Assembly: GCF_014873145.1 (NCBI RefSeq)
Contig: NZ_JADBEK010000001.1
Span: forward strand, 13,029,169 to 13,093,168
Reading direction: 5' to 3'
Length of the DNA: 64,000 nt
DNA from: Nonomuraea angiospora
GTDB lineage: Bacteria > Actinomycetota > Actinomycetes > Streptosporangiales > Streptosporangiaceae
The first letter of the stretch is position 1; every line of letters starts with the position of its first letter. Shown here piece by piece: positions 36,498-45,773 of this stretch. Both the position numbers and the translations under genes were made by a program. The notes under the pieces were generated by a model. The model was not told the origin of the DNA. It saw nothing but the letters and a program-made list of their open reading frames with translations, and searched no databases.

Positions 36498-37418
36498 TCA
36501 GCCGCCTTCCGCCTCCGACGGTCTCAGGGCTTCCTGCGAGCCGGTGAGCAGCGCCCTGGCGGACTTGCGGAACGCCGGCACCAGGCGGTTGCGGTCGCCG
36601 GCCCGGGTCGCCAGCATGACGTGACTCGGCTCGACCCCCTCCAGGGGGATCGAGACGAGGTCCGGGCGGAGGTTGACGAAGATCGGGCCGGCCGCGATGG
36701 CCACCGCCTCCCCGGCGGCGACCAGCTCGAACTTGTCCTCGATGCTGGCGATGAGCGGGCCGTCGGGGGCCGGGCGGCCGCCGGGCCTGGGATCGATGCG
36801 CCAGTACGCCTCCCAGGCCGGGTCCGGGTCGGCCAGCCGGGGCAGCGGCTCGTCGGCGATGTCGTCCAGCGTCACGGACGCCCTGCCCGCCAGGCGGTGG
36901 TCGCGCGGGAGCAGCAGCATGCGCGGCTCGTCGTACAGGATCGTCACGTCGAGCCCGTCAGTCGCGAACGGCAGCCGGGTCACCACCGCGTCAACCCGGT
37001 AGTCGAGCAGGGCGGGGCGCGGCTCGTTCCAGGCCACGTGCGAGGTGCGCACGTCGGCGTCCGGGTGCAGCCGGCGCAGCTCGCGCACGGCCGGCGTCAC
37101 GATGAGGCCCGCCGTGTACCCGATCGTGATCCGGCTGGGCCGGGCGGCGGCGCGGGTCTGCGCCGCCGCCTGGGCGGCCGAGCGCAGCAGCGTCTTCGCG
37201 CGGGGCAGGAAGACCTCGCCCGCCTCGGTGAGCCGCGTGCCCTGCGGGGTGCGGTCGAGCAGGCGGGCGCCCAGTTGCCGTTCGAGGCCGCGGATCTGCC
37301 GGCTCAGCGACGGCTGGGTGATGTGCAGGGCCTCGGCGGCGCGGCCGAAGTGCCGGTGCTCGGCGACGGCCGTGAAGTAGCGCACGAGCCGCAGATCGAG
37401 ATCGGGCGAGTCGGGCAT
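36498..37418 (-). CDS. LysR family transcriptional regulator
   Basis: The 306-residue protein starts at the ATG at 37418. The N-terminal winged HTH (LRLVRYFTAVAEHRHFGRAAEALHITQPSLSRQIRGLERQLG in outline, residues about 8-50) and the periplasmic-binding-like effector domain (about 92-295) are typical of the BenM/CatM branch. It is divergent from the SDR gene at 37534, the standard LysR arrangement, so it probably controls that gene and itself from the 115-base gap between them. The effector is unknown. Confidence 0.93.
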   Translation of the reverse strand: MPDSPDLDLRLVRYFTAVAEHRHFGRAAEALHITQPSLSRQIRGLERQLGARLLDRTPQGTRLTEAGEVFLPRAKTLLRSAAQAAAQTRAAARPSRITIGYTAGLIVTPAVRELRRLHPDADVRTSHVAWNEPRPALLDYRVDAVVTRLPFATDGLDVTILYDEPRMLLLPRDHRLAGRASVTLDDIADEPLPRLADPDPAWEAYWRIDPRPGGRPAPDGPLIASIEDKFELVAAGEAVAIAAGPIFVNLRPDLVSIPLEGVEPSHVMLATRAGDRNRLVPAFRKSARALLTGSQEALRPSEAEGG

Positions 37419-37533
37419 ATCCCGCAGCCTACTGCGGTGATGCCTGAAACGTATCGCCCGATGAGGAACAGGCTTTGGACGCCGTACGGCACCGGCTCCG
37501 ACGATGGGAACACCGCTGAAGAAGGAGATCATC

Positions 37534-38418
37534 ATGCGTGTTTTCGTCACCGGCGCCACGGGTTTCGTGGGTTCCGCCGTCGTTCGTGAGCTCATCGGGG
37601 CCGGGCACCGGGTGACCGGCCTGGCCCGTACGGACGAGGCCGCCGCCGCGCTGAGGGCCGCGGGAGCAGAGCCCCACCCCGGCTCGCTCGACGACCTCGC
37701 CGGCCTGCGCGACGGGGCCGCCGCCGCGGACGGCGTCATCCACCTGGCCTTCGTGCACGACTTCGCGAACTTCGAGGCCGCCAACCAGACCGACCGGCGG
37801 GCCATCGCGGCGCTCGGCGAGGCGCTGGCGGGGTCCGACCGGCCGTTCGTGGTCACCTCGGGCACCGGCCTGCTCCCGCCCGGCCGCGTCGGCACCGAGG
37901 AGGACGAGCCGGGGACGCATTCGCCCCGGGGGGCCGCCGAGCAGGTGGCGCTGTCGTTCGTGGAGCGCGGGGTGCGGGTCTCGCTGGTGCGGCTGCCGCT
38001 GGTGCACGGGGAGGGCGACCCGGGGTTCGTCGCGGCCGCGATCGGCATCGCCCGGGCGAAGGGCGTCGCCGCGTACGTGGGCGACGGCGGCCACCGCTGG
38101 CCGAGCGTGCACCGGCTGGACGCCGCCCGCGTGTACCGGCTGGCCCTGGAGGAGGCTCCCGGGGGCGCGCGGCTGCACGCCGTCGCCGAGGAGGGCGTGC
38201 CGGTACGCGACGTCGCCGCCGTCATCGGGCACGGGCTCGGCGTGCCGGTGACCTCGATCACCGCGGGGGAGGCGGGCGAGCACTTCGGCTGGCTGACCCC
38301 CTTCGTCACGCTGGACATGCCGGCCTCCTCCGCCCTGACCCAGAAGCTGCTGGACTGGCGTCCCGGCCGGCCGGGGCTCATCGCCGACCTGAACGCGGGA
38401 CACTACTTCAAGGTCTGA
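37534..38418 (+). CDS. NAD(P)-binding SDR / NmrA-like epimerase family protein
   Basis: The 294-residue protein starts at ATG 37534, six bases after GAAGGAG. The N-terminal nucleotide-binding motif is VTGATGFVGSAV. The extended-SDR core lacks a normal YxxxK, as in many atypical SDRs of this kind (PFVVTSGTGLLPPG, then SPRGAAEQVA). Late motifs RWPSVHRLDAARVYRLALE and ALTQKLLDWRP place it with actinobacterial SDRs annotated as NAD-dependent epimerase/dehydratase. It may bind NAD(P) as a reductase or a sensor. It is probably the LysR target. Confidence 0.85.
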   Translation: MRVFVTGATGFVGSAVVRELIGAGHRVTGLARTDEAAAALRAAGAEPHPGSLDDLAGLRDGAAAADGVIHLAFVHDFANFEAANQTDRRAIAALGEALAGSDRPFVVTSGTGLLPPGRVGTEEDEPGTHSPRGAAEQVALSFVERGVRVSLVRLPLVHGEGDPGFVAAAIGIARAKGVAAYVGDGGHRWPSVHRLDAARVYRLALEEAPGGARLHAVAEEGVPVRDVAAVIGHGLGVPVTSITAGEAGEHFGWLTPFVTLDMPASSALTQKLLDWRPGRPGLIADLNAGHYFKV

Positions 38419-38463
38419 GCCCGCGGTCCGGCGCCCGGCCCGCCTTGCCCACCGGGCCCAGGG

Positions 38464-39564
38464 TCAGAGCGTGATCCACTCCGTGCTCGTGGTCACCGCG
38501 TCGAGCACCTCCGGGATCGGGTCCACGCCCAGGCCCGGCCCCGCGGGCACCTCCAGGTGGCCGTCGGACAGCTCGAACGGCCGGGTGATGTCGGTGGAGT
38601 AGTAGCGCCGCGAGCCCGAGGTGTCGCCCGGCAGCGTGAAGCCCGGCAGGGCGGCCAGGGCCACGTTCGCCGCCCGGCCGAGGCCGGTCTCCAGCATGCC
38701 GCCGCACCACACCGCGATCCCGTTCGCCCGGCACAGGTCGTGGATGCGCCGGGCCTCCAGGTAGCCGCCGATCCGGCCGGGCTTGATGTTGACGATCGAG
38801 CAGGAGCCGAGCGCGATGGCGGCGGCCGCGTGCTCGGCCGACTCGATCGACTCGTCCAGGCAGATCGGCGTCCTGAGCTGCTTGGCCAGCCGGGCGTGCT
38901 GCACGAGGTCGTCGTTGGCCAGCGGCTGCTCGATCAGCAGCAGGTCGAACGCGTCGAGCCGGGCCAGGCGGCGGGCGTCGCTCAGCGAGTAGGCGGCGTT
39001 CGCGTCGACCTGGAGGAGCAGGTCGTCGCCGAACCGCTCGCGCACGGCCCGGACCGGCTCCAGGTCCCAGCCGGGCTCGATCTTGAGCTTGATGCGGACG
39101 TACCCCTCGTCGAGGTAGCCGCCCACGGCGTCGAGCAGCTGCGGGATCGAGTCCATGATGCCGACCGACACCCCGCACGGCACCCGCGTGCGGGAGGCGC
39201 CGAGGAAGCGGGCGAACGACTCGCCCGCCGTCCTGAGCTGCGCGTCCAGCACCGCCGTCTCCAGCGCGGCCTTCGCCATCCGGTGGCCCTTGACGGGCTC
39301 CAGCGCGCGGCCGACGTCGTGCACGTCCAGCGTCTTCGGCAGCGCGGGCAGCAGGAAGCGCCGGATCACCTCGGCCGCGCCGTCGGTGTACTCGGAGGAG
39401 TAGAGCGGCTCGCCCATGGCCACGCACTCGCCCCACCCCTCGGCGTCCGGCGTCACCACCCTGACCAGCAGGACGTCGCGGGCCGTCTCCGTGCCGAACG
39501 ACGTGCGGAACGGCGCCACCAGCGGCATCGCGATCCGCCGCAGCTCGACTCCAGTGATCTTCAC
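38464..39564 (-). CDS. N-acyl/N-succinyl amino-acid racemase (MenC/NAAAR type, enolase superfamily)
   Basis: The 366-residue protein starts at a GTG at 39564 in a GTGA overlap with the acyltransferase gene. It is very like Amycolatopsis N-acylamino-acid racemase throughout (VELRRIAMPLVAPFRTSFGT, GVSVGIMDSIPQLLD). The KxK base motif is KLKIEPGWD, the metal ligands lie in LQVDANAAY, LLIEQPLAND and CLDESIES, and the second Lys is in VNIKPGRIGG. Such enzymes racemise N-succinyl or N-acyl amino acids and often also have o-succinylbenzoate synthase activity. No men genes are nearby, and the GNAT partner supports the racemase role. Confidence 0.92.
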   Translation of the reverse strand: MKITGVELRRIAMPLVAPFRTSFGTETARDVLLVRVVTPDAEGWGECVAMGEPLYSSEYTDGAAEVIRRFLLPALPKTLDVHDVGRALEPVKGHRMAKAALETAVLDAQLRTAGESFARFLGASRTRVPCGVSVGIMDSIPQLLDAVGGYLDEGYVRIKLKIEPGWDLEPVRAVRERFGDDLLLQVDANAAYSLSDARRLARLDAFDLLLIEQPLANDDLVQHARLAKQLRTPICLDESIESAEHAAAAIALGSCSIVNIKPGRIGGYLEARRIHDLCRANGIAVWCGGMLETGLGRAANVALAALPGFTLPGDTSGSRRYYSTDITRPFELSDGHLEVPAGPGLGVDPIPEVLDAVTTSTEWITL

Positions 39565-40373
39565 AGTCTCTCCACTACGTAGTAGGACTTCCCGCAGAAC
39601 CCCGTGACCGCGCGGCCCTCGGCCATCAGGCCGCCCAGCACGTCGCGTACGGCGTGCCGCCACGCCTTGGCCGTTCCCGGGTCGGCGTCGCGCAACCCCG
39701 CGATGTCCGCGGGCACGGCCACCAGCACCGTTCCGGCGTCCACCGGACCGGCCACCGGCCGCCCGCCCACGTCGGCGAGCGCGACCACGGTGCCCGGCGG
39801 CAGGCCGTCCGGCGGGACGCCGTCCGGCCCGCGCGGCTCCCGCCGCGCCGACGCCCCCACGTGCGGCTCCCGCCGCGCCAACGCCTCCACGCGCGGGTCG
39901 GACAGCGGCCAGACGGTCAGGAGCCGGTCGGACTCGTCGCCCCGGTTGATCGCGTCGTCCATGACCCCGTAGAAGCAGGGCAGGTACTCGCTGGGCCGGG
40001 CGCCCAGCTTGGCCAGGTTGAAGTGGGCGTTGCGGCGCATCAGCGGATCGTACGTCCAGGTGATCCGCTCCAGCCCGCGCTCCAGGGCCCACCGGCGCTG
40101 GTGCAGCTTGAGCGCGAACCCGATGCCGCGCCCGGCCGCCGTCCCCGTGACGTGGGAGTGCAGGGCGTTGCCGACGGCCAGGAACCCGACCGAGCCGCCG
40201 ACCAGGCGGCCGCGCTCGAAAGCGCCCGCCACGTAGCCGCCCGCGTGCGCCAGGGCCCGCATCAGCTCGATCGTGATGGGCGGGGCGCTGGTCCCGAAGT
40301 GCCAGATGTCGTCGAACACCGCCCCCACCTGCTCGAACTCCGCCATCTCATGGAGCTCCCTGACCTCGACCAA
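39561..40373 (-). CDS. GNAT-fold acyltransferase (COG3375-like), likely D-amino-acid N-succinyltransferase
   Basis: The 270-residue protein starts at a TTG at 40373 behind GAGGAG. The GNAT domain (about 1-150) includes HSHVTGTAAGRGIGFALKLHQRRWALERG (CoA loop) and ITWTYDPLMRRNAHFNLAKLG, the signature of the COG3375 family. The later part has a Pro/Arg-rich insert (about 165-195, with repeated ARREP units). In Geobacillus a homologue succinylates D-amino acids before racemisation by an enolase-superfamily enzyme, and here the racemase gene overlaps the stop. The substrate assignment is by this context. Confidence 0.8.
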   Translation of the reverse strand: MVEVRELHEMAEFEQVGAVFDDIWHFGTSAPPITIELMRALAHAGGYVAGAFERGRLVGGSVGFLAVGNALHSHVTGTAAGRGIGFALKLHQRRWALERGLERITWTYDPLMRRNAHFNLAKLGARPSEYLPCFYGVMDDAINRGDESDRLLTVWPLSDPRVEALARREPHVGASARREPRGPDGVPPDGLPPGTVVALADVGGRPVAGPVDAGTVLVAVPADIAGLRDADPGTAKAWRHAVRDVLGGLMAEGRAVTGFCGKSYYVVERL

Positions 40374-40479
40374 CCTGCCGCTCCTCGTCTCGGACGTTCC
40401 CAGGCGACGGTATTCGATGGCGGGGCGGCCGCGATTCGTCCGGGTTCACCAAGCCGGGGCCGGGCTTTGGTGGAAGCGG

Positions 40480-40986
40480 CTAACAGGGCGTGATGAGGAG
40501 CCTGCTGGGGGCCTCCTGGCTGAGGCGTACCGACTCCAGGGGGACGGTCCCGGCCAGGCAGGCGCGCGCGGCCTCCGCCCGTACGTCACCGTCGAGCGAG
40601 CTGCGGCCGTCGCGGCAGATCTGCACCGAGCAGGGCCCCGGCTGCGCGGCCATGACGAGCCCCGCGACGGTCGCCCCGGCCAGCGCGCCCGGATCGTTCC
40701 CGGTCCAGCCGTAGTGCCACATGCCCGCCCCTACGACGGGTGCGGCGGGGGAGCAGCCCGGCGCGGTCGCCACCACGTCGATCCCCTGGGACAGGGCCTC
40801 GGCGATCTCCTCCGCGCACGTCGCCGCGAGGGCGCCCACCCGCAGTCCGGGAAAGTCGGGCATCGGGCCGCCCACCCCGTAGATGAGCTTGATGCCCGTT
40901 TCGAGGGGCCCGGGGCCGCCGTCGTGCCAGCCGCAGACCACCACGTCGAGCGACCCGGCGGACCTCCAGGTGCCGATGCGCAGCAT
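40480..40986 (-). CDS. Hypothetical protein in the peptide/racemase operon
   Basis: A 168-residue protein starting at the ATG at 40986 (MLRIGTWRSAGSLDVVVCGW). It looks like a soluble alpha/beta enzyme with Gly-rich turns (IKLIYGVGGPMPDFPGLRVG, VVATAPGCSPAAPVVGAGMW) and four or five cysteines. I do not recognise a family. It lies between the M24-fold gene (70 bases upstream) and the acyltransferase (107 bases downstream), all on one strand, so it probably serves the same pathway. Confidence 0.65.
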   Translation of the reverse strand: MLRIGTWRSAGSLDVVVCGWHDGGPGPLETGIKLIYGVGGPMPDFPGLRVGALAATCAEEIAEALSQGIDVVATAPGCSPAAPVVGAGMWHYGWTGNDPGALAGATVAGLVMAAQPGPCSVQICRDGRSSLDGDVRAEAARACLAGTVPLESVRLSQEAPSRLLITPC

Positions 40987-41055
40987 GATTCTGGACTACC
41001 CTTCGCGGTGGATCATCACACACCGTCACGGCACGGGAGAGGCCGCCAGGCCGCC

Positions 41056-42072
41056 TCAGCGGTCGAACACGTGGAGGGCGTGCGGGTACGCGCCCAGCGG
41101 CACCGGCCCGTCGTCCGCGCACACCACCACGTCCGCGACCCGGGCCCCGAACAGGTCGGGCACGTAGATGGCGGGCTCCAGGCAGAAGACCATCCCCGGC
41201 TCGAACACGGCGTCCTCGCCCGGCCACGGCCCCTCGTCGTGCCCCAGTCCGACGCCCCGGCCCACGTGCGCCGCCGCGAAGCGCCCGTACCCGCTGCCGT
41301 CGATCACCTCGCCCACGGCCCTGGCCACCTCGTCCACCGGCACGCCGGGCCGCACGGCCGCGAGCCCGGCCCGGTGGGCGGCCAGCACCACCGAGTACAT
41401 CGCCTCGAAGTCGTCCGGCGGCTCGGCCACGGCGAACACCCTGGACACCTCGGCGCAGTAGCCGCCCCACCGCCCGCACACCGACACGCCCAGCGCGTCC
41501 CCGGGGTTGATCACGCGCTCCCCTGGCACGTGCGCGGGGAACGCCGTGTGCTCCCCGGCCGCCACCCGCAGCGACAGCAGCTCCTCGCACCCCGACTCGG
41601 CCAGCAGCACCCGCAGCCGGTAGGCCATCGCCCGCTCGGTCGCCCCGAACCAGGCCAGCTCCAGCGCCTGCCCCAGCACCCCCTCCGCCGCGGCCACCGC
41701 GCGCCCGACGGCCTCGACCTCGTACGGCTCCTTGCGCAGCCGCAGCGGCCACAGCACCGAGGAGGCGGGCACGAGCTCCGCCTCGATCGCCAGCCCGAAC
41801 AGCTCCCGCACCCGCATCTCCGGATCCACCCCGACCCGGCGCGCCCCCGCGGGCACCGCCCCGGCCGGATCGCCGGTCTCGGCCACCACGTCCTGCGTGA
41901 CCACCAGGAACCTGCCCTGACCACCCCCGAGAAAGCTCCCGAGGAAGCGGGCGTCCGGCGAGGGCCGCAGCACGAGGGCGTCCACCCCGGCCTCGCCCAT
42001 GGCCGCCCGCACCGCCGCCAGCCGCGCCGCGGCCGCCCGCGGGGCAGGGGCGGCGTCGGGGACGGGCGTCAC
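41056..42072 (-). CDS. M24-fold (creatinase/aminopeptidase P-like) hydrolase with altered metal site
   Basis: The 338-residue protein starts at a GTG at 42072 in a GTGA overlap with the OppF-type gene. It has a creatinase-N-like domain (1-130) and a pita-bread M24 domain. Of the usual five metal ligands the two Asp positions read Ser and Glu (LGVSVCGRWGGYCAEVSRVF), the His is present (GVGLGHDEGP), the first Glu is present (FCLEPAIY) and the last Glu is Ala (ARVADVVV). It may work without metal, as creatinase does, or be inactive. Placement between peptide-import and racemase genes suggests it opens an amide in that pathway. Confidence 0.8.
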   Translation of the reverse strand: MTPVPDAAPAPRAAAARLAAVRAAMGEAGVDALVLRPSPDARFLGSFLGGGQGRFLVVTQDVVAETGDPAGAVPAGARRVGVDPEMRVRELFGLAIEAELVPASSVLWPLRLRKEPYEVEAVGRAVAAAEGVLGQALELAWFGATERAMAYRLRVLLAESGCEELLSLRVAAGEHTAFPAHVPGERVINPGDALGVSVCGRWGGYCAEVSRVFAVAEPPDDFEAMYSVVLAAHRAGLAAVRPGVPVDEVARAVGEVIDGSGYGRFAAAHVGRGVGLGHDEGPWPGEDAVFEPGMVFCLEPAIYVPDLFGARVADVVVCADDGPVPLGAYPHALHVFDR

Positions 42073-42977
42073 TTCGGCTCGTGCAGCCAGCAGGCGACCG
42101 GCCCGAAGTCCGGCTCCTTCACGCGGCACACGTCCATCACGGACGGGCAGCGCGGGTTGAACCGGCAGCCTCCCGGCGGGTTCGCCGGGTCCGGCACGTC
42201 ACCGGCCAGCTCGGCGGGCAGCACCCCCATCCCGTCCGGCTTGGGGATGGCCTGGAGCAGCGCCTTCGTGTACGGGTGCCGCGGATCGGCCCACACCTCG
42301 GCCGTGTCGCCCACCTCGACGATCTTGCCGAGGTACATGACGGCGATCCGGTCGGCGATCAGCCGCACCACGGACAGGTCGTGGCTGATGAACAGCAGCC
42401 CCGCGCCCGAGTCCACCGCCAGGTCCCGCATCAGCCTGGCCACCTGCGACTGCGCCGAGGCGTCCAGCGCCGAGATGGGCTCGTCGCCGATCAGCAGCCG
42501 CGGCCGGGCCGCCAGCGCCCTGGCGATGGCGATGCGCTGCCGCTGCCCGCCCGAGAACTCGTGCGGGTGCCTGCCGGCGAAGTCCCGCGGCAGGCCGACG
42601 CGTTCCAGCAGGTCGGCGGGCGAGGTGGTGGTGTCGCCCGAGGTGCGCAGCCCGTCGGTGATCTGGTCGCCGACCCGCCGCCTGGGGTTGAGTGAGGCGT
42701 ACGGGTCCTGGAAGACCATCTGGATCCCGGTCAGCTTCCTGCGCCGCAGGCCGAGCGGCGTGACCGGCTGCCCGTCGAACGCGATCGAGCCCGCGGTGAT
42801 CGGGTTCAGCCCGCAGACGGCGCGGGCCAGCGTCGACTTGCCGCACCCGGACTCGCCGACCAGCCCGACGACCTCGCCGGGGTTGACCGTCAGGCTGGCC
42901 CCCGCCACGGCCCGCACGGCGGGACGCCCGGGGGTGCGGTGCTCGACGACCAGGTCGTCGATGGCCAACAGAGTCAT
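42069..42977 (-). CDS. Oligopeptide ABC transporter ATP-binding protein (OppF/DppF type)
   Basis: The 302-residue ATPase has Walker A GESGCGKST, signature FSGGQRQR, Walker B LLIGDEP and the SHDLS switch His. The C-terminal extension carries the OppF-type Cys-rich segment (GCRFNPRCPSVMDVC), which in this family can bind an Fe-S cluster. It overlaps the OppD-type gene by ATGA and the M24 gene by GTGA. It energises import together with the partner ATPase and the two permeases. Confidence 0.93.
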   Translation of the reverse strand: MTLLAIDDLVVEHRTPGRPAVRAVAGASLTVNPGEVVGLVGESGCGKSTLARAVCGLNPITAGSIAFDGQPVTPLGLRRRKLTGIQMVFQDPYASLNPRRRVGDQITDGLRTSGDTTTSPADLLERVGLPRDFAGRHPHEFSGGQRQRIAIARALAARPRLLIGDEPISALDASAQSQVARLMRDLAVDSGAGLLFISHDLSVVRLIADRIAVMYLGKIVEVGDTAEVWADPRHPYTKALLQAIPKPDGMGVLPAELAGDVPDPANPPGGCRFNPRCPSVMDVCRVKEPDFGPVACWLHEPK

Positions 42978-43750
42978 TGCGCCTCCGCGTCGGGTAGGGA
43001 CTCCAGCAGGGAACGCGTGTAGGCGTGCTCGGGCTCCCGCAGCACCTGTCCGCGCGGCCCCGACTCCACGACGAGGCCGTCCTTCATCACGCTCACCTCG
43101 TCCGCCACCGCCGACATCACCCCCAGGTCGTGGGTGACCAGCAGCACCGCCAGCCCCAGCTCGTCGCAGAGCCCGCGCAGCAGCCGCAGCACGCCGGCCT
43201 GCACGGTCACGTCGAGCGCGGTGGTCGGCTCGTCGGCGATCAGCACCTTGGGGGAGCAGGCCAGCGCGATGGCGATGGCGATGCGCTGGCGCATCCCGCC
43301 GGAGAACTGGTGCGGGTAGCGCCCGTACGCCTCCTCGGCGCCCGGGATGCGCACCTTGCCCAGCAGCTCCACCGCCCGGGCCCGCGCCTCGCGCTTGTCC
43401 AGCCGCAGGTGGTGGCGCATGTGCTCGGTGAGCTGCCTGCCGATGGTCAGCATCGGGTGCAGGCTGGTCGCCGGGTCCTGGAACACCATGGCGACCTCGC
43501 CGCCGCGCACCCGGTTGAGCTCCTTGGGCGGCAGGGTGAGCAGGTCGCGCTCGCCGAGCCGGATCGCGCCCGACACGCGGGCGCCGTGCGGCAGCAGCCC
43601 GAGCACGGCCAGCCCCGTCATCGTCTTGCCCGAGCCGCTCTCCCCGGCCAGCCCGTGTACGCGGCCGGGCTCCAGCGCGAGATCGACGCCGCGCAGGATC
43701 TCCTTGCCGCCGATCGACATCTTCAGACCCGCGATGTCCAGCGTCGTCAC
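42974..43750 (-). CDS. Oligopeptide ABC transporter ATP-binding protein (OppD/DppD type), short form
   Basis: The 258-residue ATPase starts at a GTG at 43750 behind GAAGGAGG. It has Walker A GESGSGKT, signature FSGGMRQR, Walker [13 protein letters not shown] and VTHDLG. It stops right after [18 protein letters not shown], without the C-terminal oligopeptide-transporter extension that OppD normally carries (about 320 residues), so the Cys-rich tail is found only on the partner. The gap to the permease gene is 64 bases, the only real gap in the transporter block. Confidence 0.92.
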   Translation of the reverse strand: MTTLDIAGLKMSIGGKEILRGVDLALEPGRVHGLAGESGSGKTMTGLAVLGLLPHGARVSGAIRLGERDLLTLPPKELNRVRGGEVAMVFQDPATSLHPMLTIGRQLTEHMRHHLRLDKREARARAVELLGKVRIPGAEEAYGRYPHQFSGGMRQRIAIAIALACSPKVLIADEPTTALDVTVQAGVLRLLRGLCDELGLAVLLVTHDLGVMSAVADEVSVMKDGLVVESGPRGQVLREPEHAYTRSLLESLPDAEAQ

Positions 43751-43814
43751 AGGTCCTCCTTCGTCGGACCTGCGACCAGGTCGCTGTGCTGTCTTGTTCC
43801 CTCGCTTCGCTCGG

Positions 43815-44693
43815 TCACAGTGCACGCTCCTTGATCGCGCGAGCCGTACGCGGGTCGAGCGCGTCCCGCAGGGTGTCGCCGAGGAAGTTGAACGCCAGCA
43901 CCACCGTCAGGATCGCCAGCCCCGGGAACGTCGCCACCCACCAGCTGTCGAACACCTCCACGCCCGAGGCCACCATCGCCCCCCACTCGGGGGAGGGCGG
44001 CTTGGCGCCGAGGCCCAGGAACGACAGCCCGGACAGCAGCAGCAGCGCGGTGCCGATGTCCAGCGTCGCCAGCACGAGGACGGGGCCGGTCACGTTCGGC
44101 AGCACGTCCACGCGCAGCGACCGCCACACCGAGAAGCCCAGCAGCCGCCCGCTCAGCACGAACTCCCGCTCGCGCACGCCCAGCACCAGCCCCCGGGTGA
44201 CGCGGGCGTACGCGGGCCAGGCCACCACCAGCACGGCCAGCACCGCGTTCGTCAGGCTGGCGCCCAGCGCGGCGGCCACCACCATGGCCAGGATCACGGT
44301 CGGGAACGCGAACACCAGGTCCGCCAGCCGCATGATCGTCTCGTCCACCCACCGGCCGAAGTACCCGGCGCAGGCGCCGAGCAGGCCGCCGATCAGCACC
44401 GAGAGCACGACCAGCAGCAGCGTCAGCGGGATCGACACCCGCGCCCCGTACATGACGCGGCTCAGGATGTCGCGGCCGAGCTGGTCGGTGCCGAACCAGT
44501 GCCCGGGCCCCGGCGGCGCGAGCCGCGGCAGGTCCTGGGCGAGGGGGTCGTGCGGCGCCAGCAGCGGGGCGGCCAGCGCGACGACCAGCCAGGCCACCGC
44601 CAGCACGGCGCCGACCACGGCCAGCGGCTGCCGCCACGCCTCGGGCAGCCGGGCGAGCAGACCCTTGCGGGCCAGGGGGTCCCGCCGTCTCAT
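43815..44693 (-). CDS. Peptide ABC transporter permease (OppC/DppC type)
   Basis: The 292-residue permease starts at the ATG at 44693, overlapping the OppB-type stop by ATGA. It has the typical N-terminal helix then APHDPLAQD and FGTDQLGRDILSRVMYGAR, and an EAA loop near WPAYARVTRGLVLGVREREFV. The end region has GLSFLGLGAKPPSPEWGAM and the final DALDPR. Six transmembrane helices are expected. Confidence 0.94.
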   Translation of the reverse strand: MRRRDPLARKGLLARLPEAWRQPLAVVGAVLAVAWLVVALAAPLLAPHDPLAQDLPRLAPPGPGHWFGTDQLGRDILSRVMYGARVSIPLTLLLVVLSVLIGGLLGACAGYFGRWVDETIMRLADLVFAFPTVILAMVVAAALGASLTNAVLAVLVVAWPAYARVTRGLVLGVREREFVLSGRLLGFSVWRSLRVDVLPNVTGPVLVLATLDIGTALLLLSGLSFLGLGAKPPSPEWGAMVASGVEVFDSWWVATFPGLAILTVVLAFNFLGDTLRDALDPRTARAIKERAL

Positions 44694-45760
44694 TGCAGCC
44701 TCACTCGGGGATCGATGACGCCGTACAGGACGTCCACGATCAGGTTGATGACCAGGTAGACGACGCCGACGACCAGGCCGACGCCCATGACGGCGGGCAG
44801 GTCGAGGGTGGTGGCGCTCTTGTACGCGTACTGGCCGACGCCGGGCCAGGCGAAGATCGCCTCGACCAGCACGGTGCCGGACAGCAGGCTGCCGAACGCC
44901 AGGCCCGCCACGGTGATGATCGGCACCAGGGCCGAACGCAGCACGTACCGGAAGAGGATCACCCGGCCGGGCAGGCCCTTGGCCCTGGCGGCGCGCACGT
45001 AGTCCTGCCCCAGCACCTCCAGCACCGCCGAGCGGGTGAAGCGGGTGAGCAGGCCGATCGTGTAGAGCGCCAGCACCAGCGCGGGCGTCACGAGGTGCCC
45101 GACCGCGGAGGAGAACACGTCCCACCGGCCCGCCAGCAGCGCGTCCACGGTCTGCAGCCCGCTCACGGCCGGGACCGCGCCGTTGAGCGCCGCGTCCACC
45201 CGGCCGCTGCCCGGGGTGAGCTGCAGCCGGTAGAAGAACACGTAGAACGCCACCAGCGCCAGCCAGAACGTCGGGACCGAGATGCCGATGAGGCTCAGCA
45301 CGCGCAGCGCGTGGTCCGACAGCCGGTCCCGGCGCAGCGCGGCGATCACCCCGAACGCCACGCCCAGCACCAGCGACACCAGGATCGCCGCCCCGGCCAG
45401 CTCCAGCGTCGCCGGGACGAACTCGGCCAGGTCCTGGCTGACCGGCCGGTGACTCTGCTGGCTGGTGCCGAGGTCGCCGTGGACCAGGCCCTGGAGGTGG
45501 AGCACGTACTGCTCCCAGAGCGGCTTGTCCAGGCCGTGCTCGGCCCGCCACTGGGCCACGATCGCCGGATCGCCCAGCGCCCGCTGGCCGAGGTTCGCGG
45601 CCACGGGGTCGCCGGGCACCAGGTTCGTCAGGACGAACGTGACGAGCGTGATGCCCCAGGCCATCAGGACCGCGAGCAGGATGCGCCGGATCAGGAAGCG
45701 TACGAGCGGATGGGTCCGTCTCGTCCGGCCCCGGCGGGCTTCGCCCGGGATGTCGGACAC
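44690..45760 (-). CDS. Peptide ABC transporter permease (OppB/DppB type)
   Basis: The 356-residue permease starts at a GTG at 45760, 13 bases after the binding-protein stop. Landmarks are FLIRRILLAVLMAWGITLVTF, VPGDPVAANLG, HGLDKPLWEQY, the EAA loop VRAARAKGLPGRVILFRYVLRSALVP, and the final LINLIVDVLYGVIDPRVRL. It pairs with the OppC-type permease to form the channel. Confidence 0.94.
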   Translation of the reverse strand: MSDIPGEARRGRTRRTHPLVRFLIRRILLAVLMAWGITLVTFVLTNLVPGDPVAANLGQRALGDPAIVAQWRAEHGLDKPLWEQYVLHLQGLVHGDLGTSQQSHRPVSQDLAEFVPATLELAGAAILVSLVLGVAFGVIAALRRDRLSDHALRVLSLIGISVPTFWLALVAFYVFFYRLQLTPGSGRVDAALNGAVPAVSGLQTVDALLAGRWDVFSSAVGHLVTPALVLALYTIGLLTRFTRSAVLEVLGQDYVRAARAKGLPGRVILFRYVLRSALVPIITVAGLAFGSLLSGTVLVEAIFAWPGVGQYAYKSATTLDLPAVMGVGLVVGVVYLVINLIVDVLYGVIDPRVRLQ

Positions 45761-45773
45761 CTGTGAGGCTCCC

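Noticed and set aside
38464..39564. Assignment of the enolase-superfamily gene as menaquinone menC.
   Set aside because: No menaquinone genes nearby; the overlap with a COG3375 acyltransferase and close match to Amycolatopsis N-acylamino-acid racemase favour the racemase role, although dual activity is possible.
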